A DNA stretch of 64,000 nt, taken from assembly GCF_029961185.1 (NCBI RefSeq), contig NZ_JASBQQ010000003.1:62001-126000 (forward strand), given 5' to 3'. The DNA is from Albidovulum aestuarii (GTDB lineage Bacteria > Pseudomonadota > Alphaproteobacteria > Rhodobacterales > Rhodobacteraceae). Numbering within the stretch: position 1 is the stretch's first letter; the number at the start of each line of letters is the position of its first letter. This document shows positions 47,083 to 55,083 of the stretch, one piece after another. The notes under the pieces are model-generated. The model was not told where the DNA came from. It searched no databases and saw nothing but the letters and a program-made list of their open reading frames with translations. The translations under genes and the position numbers were made by a program.

Positions 47083-48483
47083 ATGTTGAATCCCGCCGAT
47101 GCCAGTTTTGCCAAGCGGCTCGCCACACTGTTGCCCGAGGGTGCTGTGGCGGTGGCCGAGCCTCGTTATCTGGAAGAACCGCGCCGCAGGGCCGTGACGG
47201 CTGCGGCGCTGGTGGCCCGGCCGCGATCGACCGCAGAGGTCGTCGAGATTGTCCGCGCCTGCGCCGAGGCGCGGGTCGGTATCCTGCCCTGGGGTGGGGG
47301 CACGGGGCTGGTTCTGGCGCAGGTGATGCCGGACGGGCCCGCGCCCCTGATCCTGTCGCTGGAACGTATGACCGCCCTGCGCGGCATCTGGCCCGAGGAA
47401 GGGCTGTTGACCGTCGAGGCGGGCATGACTTTGGCCGAGGTGCAGGCGGCGGCGGAAGGGGCGGGGCGGCTTTTCCCCTTGTCGCTTGCCTCGGAAGGCA
47501 CCGCCCGGATCGGCGGCAATCTTGCGACCAATGCCGGCGGCACGGCGGTGCTGCGCTATGGCAATGCGCGGGACCTGTGTCTGGGCGTGGAGGCCGTCCT
47601 GCCCGACGGATCTGTACTGAATGGGTTGAAGCGGCTCAGGAAGGACAATACCGGTTACGATCTGAAGGACCTTCTGATTGGCTCCGAAGGCACGCTTGGC
47701 ATCATCACCGCCGCCACACTGCGGCTGTTCCCGACGCCTGCGGCAACCGGTACGGCGATGTTCGTTGTCACCGGACCCGATGCGGCCTTGTCGCTTTTGT
47801 CGCTGATGCAGGAGGCGACGGGCGGCAATGTCACGAGTTTCGAGCTGATCCACCGGCAGGGTCTTTTGTTTCTGGACGAGGTCTTGCCCGAGCAGCGCCA
47901 ACCTTTCGCCGATCGCCCGGAATGGTCGGTTCTGGCAGAGATCAGCCTTCCCCCGGGTCCTGACCCCGAAACCGTTCTGGCCGGGGTGTATGAGACGGCC
48001 GGAAACCGCGTCTTCGATGGGATCATCGCTTCCAGCGCCGCGCAGGCGGCCGCTCTCTGGGATCTGCGCGAAGCCCTGCCCGAAGGGAACAGGAGGATCG
48101 GCGCCATCGCTTCGCACGACATCTCTTTGCCCCTGTCCGAAATCGCTGCGTTCCTGCGCAAGGCCGGTCCGGCAGTGGAGCGGCTGGGCCCGTTCCGGAT
48201 CAACTGCTTCGGCCATCTCGGTGACGGTAACCTACATTACAACGTCTTCCCGCCTAAGGGCGGGCGCGTTGCCGATCACATTGAAAAGGCGAAGGAAATT
48301 CAGCGTGTGGTGCATGATATCGTGCACGAACATGGCGGTTCCATCAGCGCCGAACACGGGATCGGGCGGCTGAAGCGGGATGATCTGGCCCGTTACGGTG
48401 ACCCGGCGAAACTTGTCGCCATGCGGGCGATCAAGGCGGCGCTCGATCCCCTTGGCATCATGAATCCGGGCGCGGTCCTCTGA
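47083..48483 (+). CDS. FAD-linked oxidase (GlcD / D-2-hydroxyacid dehydrogenase type)
   Basis: 466 residues. The PCMH-type FAD domain has ILPWGGGTGLVLAQ and LATNAGGTAVLRYGNARD. The C-terminal substrate domain has FGHLGDGNLHYNVFPP, with the metal-ligand His residues, and ISAEHGIGRLKRDD. This is the family of glycolate oxidase subunit D, D-lactate and D-2-hydroxyglutarate dehydrogenases. No glcE or glcF is adjacent, so D-lactate or D-2-hydroxyglutarate is more likely than glycolate. The start is 38 bases after the MBL gene. Confidence 0.9.
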   Translation: MLNPADASFAKRLATLLPEGAVAVAEPRYLEEPRRRAVTAAALVARPRSTAEVVEIVRACAEARVGILPWGGGTGLVLAQVMPDGPAPLILSLERMTALRGIWPEEGLLTVEAGMTLAEVQAAAEGAGRLFPLSLASEGTARIGGNLATNAGGTAVLRYGNARDLCLGVEAVLPDGSVLNGLKRLRKDNTGYDLKDLLIGSEGTLGIITAATLRLFPTPAATGTAMFVVTGPDAALSLLSLMQEATGGNVTSFELIHRQGLLFLDEVLPEQRQPFADRPEWSVLAEISLPPGPDPETVLAGVYETAGNRVFDGIIASSAAQAAALWDLREALPEGNRRIGAIASHDISLPLSEIAAFLRKAGPAVERLGPFRINCFGHLGDGNLHYNVFPPKGGRVADHIEKAKEIQRVVHDIVHEHGGSISAEHGIGRLKRDDLARYGDPAKLVAMRAIKAALDPLGIMNPGAVL

Positions 48484-48491
48484 GATACGAA

Positions 48492-48518
48492 GCCCCACCG
48501 GCGGAGAACCGGCGGGGC
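48492..48518 (+). terminator. GC-rich hairpin after the FAD-oxidase gene
   Basis: GCCCCACCGG pairs with CCGGCGGGGC with one unpaired base on each side, eight bases past the stop. There is no T-run, so it may be a weak terminator or an mRNA 3'-end stabiliser. Confidence 0.5.
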
Positions 48519-48615
48519 CCAGAGCGAATGGCCGTCATATGAGCTGCAAGCCTCTGCCGGTGCGAACCGGATACGGCCACTCTAGCAGGGCAAATCTTAC
48601 CGAAGGGTTAAGGCA

Positions 48616-49149
48616 TCACGCGCCTTCGAACTCGCACAGCACATGCACGTTCATGCCGAGCTTTTTGAGCAGTCTCCGCCCTCCGAGATCGGGCAGGTCG
48701 ATGACAAAGGCGCAGCCGATCACCTCGGCACCAAGCCTCTCACACAGCTTGATCCCCGCCTCGCAGGTTCCGCCCGTGGCCAGCAAGTCATCGACAATCA
48801 ACACTTTTTCGCCCGCCATGAGGGCGTCGTCATGCACCTCCATGACCGCCTCGCCATATTCGAGCGTATAGGCCTGAGAGATAACGGCGCCGGGCAGCTT
48901 GCCCTTCTTGCGGATTGGCACGAAACCCACCGAAAGCTGATGCGCGATGGCCCCGCCAAGGATAAAGCCCCGCGCTTCCAGCCCCACGACCTTGTCGATC
49001 TCCTCACCTGCATAGGGATGCAGAAGCTGGTCGATCGCCATGCGGAAACCGCGGGCATCGGCAAAAAGCGTGGTCACATCGCGGAACATGATCCCTTCAT
49101 GCGGGAAGTCGGCGATGGTGCGGATGTAATCCTTGACGGTCTTTTTCAT
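48616..49149 (-). CDS. apt: Adenine phosphoribosyltransferase
   Basis: 177 residues from the ATG at 49149; the frame is open far upstream, but the family start [20 protein letters not shown] fixes this one. The PRPP motif is [13 protein letters not shown], and the flexible-loop region [17 protein letters not shown] is present. It salvages adenine to AMP. The upstream region carries copy B of the 11-bp phased repeat, 52-90 bases before the ATG. Confidence 0.95.
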   Translation of the reverse strand: MKKTVKDYIRTIADFPHEGIMFRDVTTLFADARGFRMAIDQLLHPYAGEEIDKVVGLEARGFILGGAIAHQLSVGFVPIRKKGKLPGAVISQAYTLEYGEAVMEVHDDALMAGEKVLIVDDLLATGGTCEAGIKLCERLGAEVIGCAFVIDLPDLGGRRLLKKLGMNVHVLCEFEGA

Positions 49150-49200
49150 GGCGGCTCCGGCGTGATCCAAACGCCCCCGTCCTAGCACGGGAAAGCGCGT

Positions 49201-49239
49201 CGGCGAAGCGTCGGCTTTCTGTCGGCTAAACGTATGGCA
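49201..49239 (+). repeat. Three phased 11-bp units, copy B
   Basis: Units CGGCGAAGCGT, CGGCTTTCTGT and CGGCTAAACGT at 49201, 49212 and 49223, then ATGGCA. It differs from copy A (27089-27127) at six of 39 positions, and the preceding GAAAGCGCGT could be a fourth, degenerate unit. It lies in the apt promoter region. Confidence 0.65.
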
Positions 49240-49262
49240 GGTGTCGGGCAGGTGTCTGGAAC

Positions 49263-50834
49263 CTACTCCCGCCGGATGATGCCACCGATGGCGGCAGCGC
49301 CAAGGGCGGTGATGAACCAGCCAAAGCCCTTGAAGGCGAAGGTGGCGAGGAAGGCGAACCAGCCCGCCACGTTCTGGGTGGTCGCGGTCCATGCCGCCTC
49401 TTGCCCGAAGTTGATCAGCGGGATGAAGACGTCGGCTGCATAGAACCCCGCCCAGAATGTCTCGTAATGCGCCCCGCTCGGTGCGGTCGCAGCCCAGACA
49501 GGGCCGGGGGCGGTCGGGCTGATCGCCATCGCCGCCGCCCAGTCGGTGGAGTTCATGATTAGGGCTGAGTTGGGAACGAAACCACCTGCGTGCCAAAGGA
49601 TGAAGTAGAAGACGGTCATGAAGGTCATGGTGCCAACTGCCCAATAAAGTGCGAGTTGCGGGGAATAGCCGTAACCGACAAGCCAGCGGATCAGGAAGAT
49701 CCAGATTCGGAAGAAGTGCATGCGGAGCCAATAGAAACCGGTATCGCCACGTTCGGTTGGAGTGCCATTCCGTAACCGGTCGAGCCGTGCACGGTCGACC
49801 TTAAGCTGTTCTTTAGCAAGTAGCTCTTCCTTGCGGATCATCACTTTCCGCGCAGCGTGATCGTGGCCCATCTCGCGAAGAACCTTGGCGAGTTGGGTAT
49901 AGGGCTGCGGATAGAAGTCGCCATTCCAGCGATCCCCTTTGCCGAGCCATTCAAGTCGGCTGTCCGCGTCGGTTGTGGAGGCACCGATCCGGTCATAGGT
50001 GAAGCCGTCGAGATAGAGCCGCCCCGATTCTGGCCAGCTCTGTAGATCATCAACCAGAACGCCGACATGCGCGGCAGCAAGATGCACAATGCCTGCTTCA
50101 ACCACGGCGGTTTTCCATAAAAACTCGCCGCCAACAGTAATTCTCCCGGCTTCCAGAGCGTATCCATTCGCGTTATTGAAACTACTGTTCAAGCAAGAGA
50201 ATTGGCCGCCTACCGTTAGGCCTGAAAGTCTCACCTCGCCAATTGCTTTGAATCCGCGCTGAAGAAATACTCCTCCCGCTACATTAGCAACTTGGGCGTT
50301 CAGAGCTTTCCCATGCGCGTTTTCAAATCTTGCGTTGCTGCAGTCGAGTTGGCTTTCGATTCTTGCCCCAGCAAAATTGACCTCACCAATTGCACAGAAC
50401 TTGTCTCGCAGAAAGACGGGACCTTCAAAAACAGCGCACTGTGCGTTCAAGCCGGGAATTTGGCTGCCAGACAAGTTAAGAAGCTTGAATAGTGTCTGCT
50501 GTGCAGAAATTTCTTCTGCGAAGCAGACATTAACTAAACGGGTTTGGCCAACCGCCGATCCGAAATCGAGAATGAGGTGATCCGGTACGTAGGCACCAAT
50601 CAACTGCACCCCGACTTCGTCGAGCATGCACTCGTCGCACCCGCCCAGGATCAGGTAGCGCAAGAGGTCGGCACGGATGTTGCGGTCTGGGTCCGGGCCT
50701 TCCGGGCGGGTGCCGTCGCCGAGTTTGCATTCTCGCCCCTCCCGGCAGCACTCGATCAGCTCCTTTTCGGGGTCCGTCAGTTTGTCCTTGCCCGTCAGTG
50801 CTTCCCACTCGGCAAGTGTTCTCAGCCGCGCCAT
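49263..50834 (-). CDS. Beta-helix-like protein with C-terminal membrane domain, unknown function
   Basis: 523 residues. Residues ~95-265 are repeats of about 20 residues such as [20 protein letters not shown] and [20 protein letters not shown], which look like a right-handed beta-helix related to pentapeptide-repeat folds. A charged helical linker (about 320-365) leads to a C-terminal domain with about four membrane spans. The repeat part (roughly 50,150-50,560) is AT-richer than the rest. No signal peptide; the N-terminus has several Cys. I know no function for such proteins. Confidence 0.7.
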   Translation of the reverse strand: MARLRTLAEWEALTGKDKLTDPEKELIECCREGRECKLGDGTRPEGPDPDRNIRADLLRYLILGGCDECMLDEVGVQLIGAYVPDHLILDFGSAVGQTRLVNVCFAEEISAQQTLFKLLNLSGSQIPGLNAQCAVFEGPVFLRDKFCAIGEVNFAGARIESQLDCSNARFENAHGKALNAQVANVAGGVFLQRGFKAIGEVRLSGLTVGGQFSCLNSSFNNANGYALEAGRITVGGEFLWKTAVVEAGIVHLAAAHVGVLVDDLQSWPESGRLYLDGFTYDRIGASTTDADSRLEWLGKGDRWNGDFYPQPYTQLAKVLREMGHDHAARKVMIRKEELLAKEQLKVDRARLDRLRNGTPTERGDTGFYWLRMHFFRIWIFLIRWLVGYGYSPQLALYWAVGTMTFMTVFYFILWHAGGFVPNSALIMNSTDWAAAMAISPTAPGPVWAATAPSGAHYETFWAGFYAADVFIPLINFGQEAAWTATTQNVAGWFAFLATFAFKGFGWFITALGAAAIGGIIRRE

Positions 50835-50929
50835 GCCGTCCTCCCTTCACCCGTATTCAGATTGCGGGGGAACGGGAGTTCGCGCAAGGCTTGTGTCGGA
50901 CAAGTCGGTTGCCCGACTGAAATGGTGGC

Positions 50930-51526
50930 CTAGTCCTGCCCCGGCCGGGTCATCTCGAACACTTCGGTCACGACCGCATAGTCCTTGTAGCCGGACCGGG
51001 CGAGGGGGTGGAACCGGGTGACGTCGAAACGCCCCCCGACCACGCAGTCGTCTCGCAGGTGGACGCCCGTCACCATGCCGAGGATGAGGAAGTTATTCTG
51101 GCCGCGCAGATTGATGATTTCCGTCAGTTTGCATTCGAACGTCGCGGGGGCGGTTGCGACATAGGGGCAGGGGATCGTGATGCATTCGGCCTTCGGCACA
51201 CCGGCAAAGGCGAACTCGTCGGTCTCGGACGGCCACGCGCCTGAGGTCTGGTTCATCGCCTCGCGCGCGGCATATTCGACGATGGAAATCGAGAATACGC
51301 CTGAGCCCTCGATATTCGTGACGCTGTCCTTGCGCCCCGTGGAGGCAAACATCACCTGCGGTGGTTCATAGGCGATGGCATTGAAAAAGGAATACGGCGC
51401 GAGGTTGTCACCTGTCGGGCCGCGTGTGCCGACCCATGCGATCGGGCGCGGCGTGACGATGGCAGTCAGGGGATTGTGGGGCAGGCCGTGGCCGTCTTCG
51501 GGTCGGTAGAACATCGCGCCTCTCAT
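50930..51526 (-). CDS. Flavin reductase-like (FMN-binding split barrel) protein
   Basis: 198 residues. TPRPIAWVGTRGPTGDNLAP, then SFFNAIAYEPPQVMFAS, are the FMN-binding strands of the flavin-reductase family, with KDSVTNIEGSGVFSISIVE following. Such proteins reduce flavins for monooxygenases or bind FMN with unknown roles. No monooxygenase is adjacent. Divergent from the GNAT at 51,594. Confidence 0.88.
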   Translation of the reverse strand: MRGAMFYRPEDGHGLPHNPLTAIVTPRPIAWVGTRGPTGDNLAPYSFFNAIAYEPPQVMFASTGRKDSVTNIEGSGVFSISIVEYAAREAMNQTSGAWPSETDEFAFAGVPKAECITIPCPYVATAPATFECKLTEIINLRGQNNFLILGMVTGVHLRDDCVVGGRFDVTRFHPLARSGYKDYAVVTEVFEMTRPGQD

Positions 51527-51593
51527 TCGGTTTGAACCGATCCTGCCCGCATGATAGGGGCGATTCCAGCAGAATTCGGGGAGAGACTCGCCT

Positions 51594-52082
51594 TTGTACA
51601 GGCTGGAGGAGGAGACGGAGGCGGACTGGTGGGAGGTCGAGGCGCTTTACGACCTCTGCTTTGCGCCGGGGCGGACGGCTCTGTCCTCGTACCGTTTGCG
51701 CGACGGCGTGCCACCCGTGGCCGAGCTGTGTCTGACCCTGCGCGACCCGGATGGAACGCTTGCCGCCGTGATCCGGTTCTGGCCGGTTCTGGTCGGCGGA
51801 CGAAAGGTTCTGCTGCTTGGCCCCATCGCGGTTCACCCGACCCGGCAGGGCGAGGGGCTGGGTGCGATCCTGATGCATGAAAGCCTGGCCGAGGCGGCGC
51901 GTCTGGGATGGGAGCGTGTGCTCTTGGTCGGCGACTATCCCTATTACCGCAAGTTCGGTTTCCGCAAGCTGACCGGCGTCGAGATGCCGCCGCCGACGAA
52001 CCCGGACCGGGTGCTAGGCCTTTCACTGCGGCCCGGCGCCTGGGAGGGCGTTTCCGGCGCGGTCACGAAGGCGGTGGATTGA
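51594..52082 (+). CDS. GNAT N-acetyltransferase (YhbS-like)
   Basis: 162 residues from a TTG at 51594, with GGAGAG nine bases upstream; no nearby ATG is in frame. The acetyl-CoA loop is LGPIAVHPTRQGEGLGAILM, and the later RVLLVGDYPYYRKFGFRKL is the YhbS-type ending. The substrate is unknown. EcsC follows after 31 bases. Confidence 0.88.
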   Translation: MYRLEEETEADWWEVEALYDLCFAPGRTALSSYRLRDGVPPVAELCLTLRDPDGTLAAVIRFWPVLVGGRKVLLLGPIAVHPTRQGEGLGAILMHESLAEAARLGWERVLLVGDYPYYRKFGFRKLTGVEMPPPTNPDRVLGLSLRPGAWEGVSGAVTKAVD

Positions 52083-52113
52083 AGCGGGGCGAGCCGCTTC
52101 ATATCTATAAGAC

Positions 52114-52917
52114 ATGGAAAACGATGCGAACCTTCCGGTTCCGGCGGTGCTTGACGGTGTGCCGGTCCTGACCCTGCCCCCCGACGCCCTTGTGGAATTG
52201 TCGGCGCTGGCGCTGCGCCTCAAACGCGCCAACGGGCCGGTGATGCGGGTGATGAATGCCGTAGGTGGCAAGGTCGAGGCGCGGCTTGCGGGCCTGCCCG
52301 CAGGCGTGAAGCGGCTGATCGAGACGGGGACGGCAGAGATTCTGGAGGGCGCGTACTGGGCCGCTGGCAAGGTCGGGGCGCACCCCGCGGTGCCGAATAC
52401 CGGCGATTGGGGCCACCGGGTCGCCGCCGCCACGGGCGGTGCCTTGGGCGGCTTCGGCGGCATCGGCTCGGCCATGGTTGAGCTGCCTGCGACGGTCGCG
52501 GTGTTTTTCGGGGCGATGCAGAAGGTTGCGGGTCAGTACGGTTTCGATCCGGGCGCGGAAGAGACGCGGCTCATCTGTCTGGAGATCTTCGGGTCGGGCG
52601 GGCCTTTGGCGGGCGATGACGGGGTCGATACTTCGTTCCTCGGCACAAGGCTTGCGGTGAACGGCGCGACCTTGCAGGCGATGATCCAGCAGGTGGCGCC
52701 GGCTTTGGCCATCGTCCTCGGCCGCAAGCTTGCCAGCCAGTCGGTGCCGGTTCTGGGGTCGGCCGCGGGTGCGGGCATCAACCTCGCTTTCCTCTCCTAT
52801 TACCGCGACATGGCGCATGTCCGCTTCGGGCTGAAGCGGCTGGCCGGGCGGTATGGCGAAGAAACGGTGGAGGTCGAGTTCCGGCAAAGCCTGATCCGGC
52901 TCGGGCTTGAAGAGTGA
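52114..52917 (+). CDS. EcsC family protein
   Basis: 267 residues. The EcsC signature region is seen around GALGGFGGIGSAMVELPATV and the late PVLGSAAGAGINLAFLSYYRD, with Ala/Gly-rich hydrophobic helices that may associate with the membrane. The name derives from the Bacillus ecs exporter operon; no exporter genes are near, and function is unknown. Confidence 0.85.
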   Translation: MENDANLPVPAVLDGVPVLTLPPDALVELSALALRLKRANGPVMRVMNAVGGKVEARLAGLPAGVKRLIETGTAEILEGAYWAAGKVGAHPAVPNTGDWGHRVAAATGGALGGFGGIGSAMVELPATVAVFFGAMQKVAGQYGFDPGAEETRLICLEIFGSGGPLAGDDGVDTSFLGTRLAVNGATLQAMIQQVAPALAIVLGRKLASQSVPVLGSAAGAGINLAFLSYYRDMAHVRFGLKRLAGRYGEETVEVEFRQSLIRLGLEE

Positions 52918-53018
52918 CGGGTCACACCGAGACGTGATGTGCCGTGCGGCAGGTTCCGATTGACCCAGGCGGGGCGCCTCCCGATATGCCGGGGCTGAAC
53001 CCGAACCGGCAGGTCAAG

Positions 53019-53504
53019 ATGGCACATTCCGAGAATACAGAGATCACCTTCGCCCGGCTGCCCGAGATCGCGCCGGAAGAGATCATCGCGCATATGTCGG
53101 ACCCGCGTATGGCCGAGCATATGCCGCTTCTGACCTTCACCTGGGATCGCGACCGGCTGGATGCCTTCGTGGCCGCCAAGGAAGCCTGCTGGCAGCGCGA
53201 CGGGCTGGGGCATTGGGCGTTTCTGGCGGATGGCGCCTATGTCGGCTGGGGCGGTTTTCAGAAGGAAGGCGCGGACTGGGATTTCGGGTTGGTGCTGCGG
53301 CCGCAGAATTTCGGCCTTGGAATGAAGATCGCGAAACGGGCGCTGGATTTCGCGCGGGCCGATGCCCGCATCCCCTACGTGACCTTCCTGCTGCCCCCCT
53401 CGCGCCGCAAGCTCGGCGCGCTGGTGCGGCTTGGGGCAAGGTCCACGGGGGAAGTTGACTATGAGGGCGAGTGGTTCCTGAAGTTCCGCCTCGATACGAT
53501 GTGA
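53019..53504 (+). CDS. GNAT N-acetyltransferase
   Basis: 161 residues from the ATG at 53019 (AGGTCAAG upstream); in-frame ATGs at 52944 and 52986 are possible. The fold is suggested by HWAFLADGAYVGWGGFQKEG, DWDFGLVLRPQNFGLGMKIA and the late KLGALVRLGAR. The acetyl-CoA loop is less canonical than in the two other GNATs. After it, 268 bases up to lysA hold no gene I can support. Confidence 0.78.
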   Translation: MAHSENTEITFARLPEIAPEEIIAHMSDPRMAEHMPLLTFTWDRDRLDAFVAAKEACWQRDGLGHWAFLADGAYVGWGGFQKEGADWDFGLVLRPQNFGLGMKIAKRALDFARADARIPYVTFLLPPSRRKLGALVRLGARSTGEVDYEGEWFLKFRLDTM

Positions 53505-53772
53505 CTGCAGCGGGGGCCTAAGTTTGAATGGTTCTCTTGGAGCCCTTCGCGGACTTTACTCCATGCGCAACGCAAGCCGGACGGGCGCTTGCCCGGCGCC
53601 TTCGGCTTGATTCCGGGCGAAAGGGAGCATGTCTGAATGTCCGCTATGTCCGCATAGATTGCATAACGGAAAGTCGGACCGGAGTATCAGGGCGGCGGGG
53701 AATGGCTTTCCTTGGTCCTCGCGATGTTCTACATCGGCGCCGACGGGGGACGCTGCGTAAGGCTCTGACGAC

Positions 53773-55038
53773 ATGGATCACTTCCTTTACCGCGACGGCG
53801 CGCTTCATGCCGAGGACGTGGCGATCGCCGAGATTGCCGCTTCGGTCGGAACGCCCTTCTATGTCTATTCAACGGCCACGCTGACCCGGCACTACAAGCT
53901 CTTCGAGGAAGCCCTTTCGCCCTTGCCGCACCTCATCTGTTTCGCGATGAAATCCTGCGGCAACCTCTCGGTCGTGAAGACGCTCGGCGCGCTTGGTGCG
54001 GGCGTCGATGTGGTGTCCGTCGGCGAATATCTGAAGGCAAAGGCCGCGGGTGTGCCGGGCGAACGCATCGTCTTTTCCGGCGTCGGCAAGACGCGGGAGG
54101 AGATGCGGATCGCGCTGGAAGGCGGCATCCGCCAGTTCAATGTCGAAAGCGAGCCCGAGCTTTTTGCGCTGAGCGAGGTCGCATCGTCGATGGGCCTGAC
54201 CGCGCCGGTCACGATCCGGGTCAACCCGGATGTCGATGCCAAGACCCATGAAAAGATCGCGACGGGCAAGAAGGAAAACAAGTTCGGCATCCCGATCAGC
54301 CGCGCCCGCGAGGTCTATGCCGAGGCGGCGCGCCTGAAGGGGATCGATGTCGTCGGCATCGACGTGCATATCGGCTCGCAACTCGTCGATCTGGTACCCT
54401 TCGAGGAGGCGTACCTGAAGGTCGCGGACCTCACCCGGCAGCTTCGCGCCGATGGCCATGACATCCGCCGCCTCGACCTCGGCGGGGGCTTGGGCATTCC
54501 CTATGAGCGGTCGAACGCCGCGCCGCCTTTGCCCCTCGATTACGGCGCGGTGATCAAGCGCACCGTCGGCGATCTTGGCTGCGAGCTGGAGATTGAACCG
54601 GGGCGTCTGATTTCCGGCAATGCGGGCCTTCTGGTGAGCAAGGTCATCTATGTGAAATCGGGCGAAGAGCGGGATTTCCTGATCCTTGATGCGGCGATGA
54701 ACGATCTGATCCGCCCGTCGATGTACGGCGCGCATCACGATATCGTCCCGGTGGTGGAGCCCGAACCGGCGACCCTGCCGCAGCCCTACGACATCGTCGG
54801 GCCGGTCTGCGAGACGGGTGACACCTTCGCCAAGCAGCGCCCCCTGCCGCCGATGCAGGCGGGCGATCTCGTGGCCTTCCGCTCGGCGGGCGCATACGGC
54901 GCTGTCATGGCCTCGGAATACAACATGCGGCCCCTCGTGCCGGAGGTGATGGTGCAGGGGGATCAATTCGCCGTAATCCGTGCCCGTCCCACCTATGACG
55001 AAATGATAAACCGCGATAGCATGGCCCCGTGGCTGTAG
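53773..55038 (+). CDS. lysA: Diaminopimelate decarboxylase
   Basis: 421 residues, the normal length. The PLP lysine is K60 in ICFAMKSCGNLSV; other conserved parts are GIDVHIGSQ, LDLGGGLGIPY, EPGRLISGNAG and CETGDTFAKQRPLP. It makes lysine from meso-diaminopimelate, the last step of the pathway. DUF4175 follows after 45 bases, as in related genomes. No lysine riboswitch was recognised upstream. Confidence 0.96.
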   Translation: MDHFLYRDGALHAEDVAIAEIAASVGTPFYVYSTATLTRHYKLFEEALSPLPHLICFAMKSCGNLSVVKTLGALGAGVDVVSVGEYLKAKAAGVPGERIVFSGVGKTREEMRIALEGGIRQFNVESEPELFALSEVASSMGLTAPVTIRVNPDVDAKTHEKIATGKKENKFGIPISRAREVYAEAARLKGIDVVGIDVHIGSQLVDLVPFEEAYLKVADLTRQLRADGHDIRRLDLGGGLGIPYERSNAAPPLPLDYGAVIKRTVGDLGCELEIEPGRLISGNAGLLVSKVIYVKSGEERDFLILDAAMNDLIRPSMYGAHHDIVPVVEPEPATLPQPYDIVGPVCETGDTFAKQRPLPPMQAGDLVAFRSAGAYGAVMASEYNMRPLVPEVMVQGDQFAVIRARPTYDEMINRDSMAPWL

Positions 55039-55083
55039 CGCGCAATCCCGCGCGCCGGCCCGCAACGGAGGCCGGCAACCGGC

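Noticed and set aside
48532-48600. Possible tRNA-like arms in the gap before apt (GGTGCGAACCGG)
   Set aside because: A T-arm-like hairpin can be drawn, but there is no matching acceptor stem, anticodon arm or D-arm on either strand.
53505-53772. Possible small lipoprotein gene or lysine riboswitch before lysA
   Set aside because: No lipobox, no ribosome-bound short frame and no lysine riboswitch core; frames here look random.
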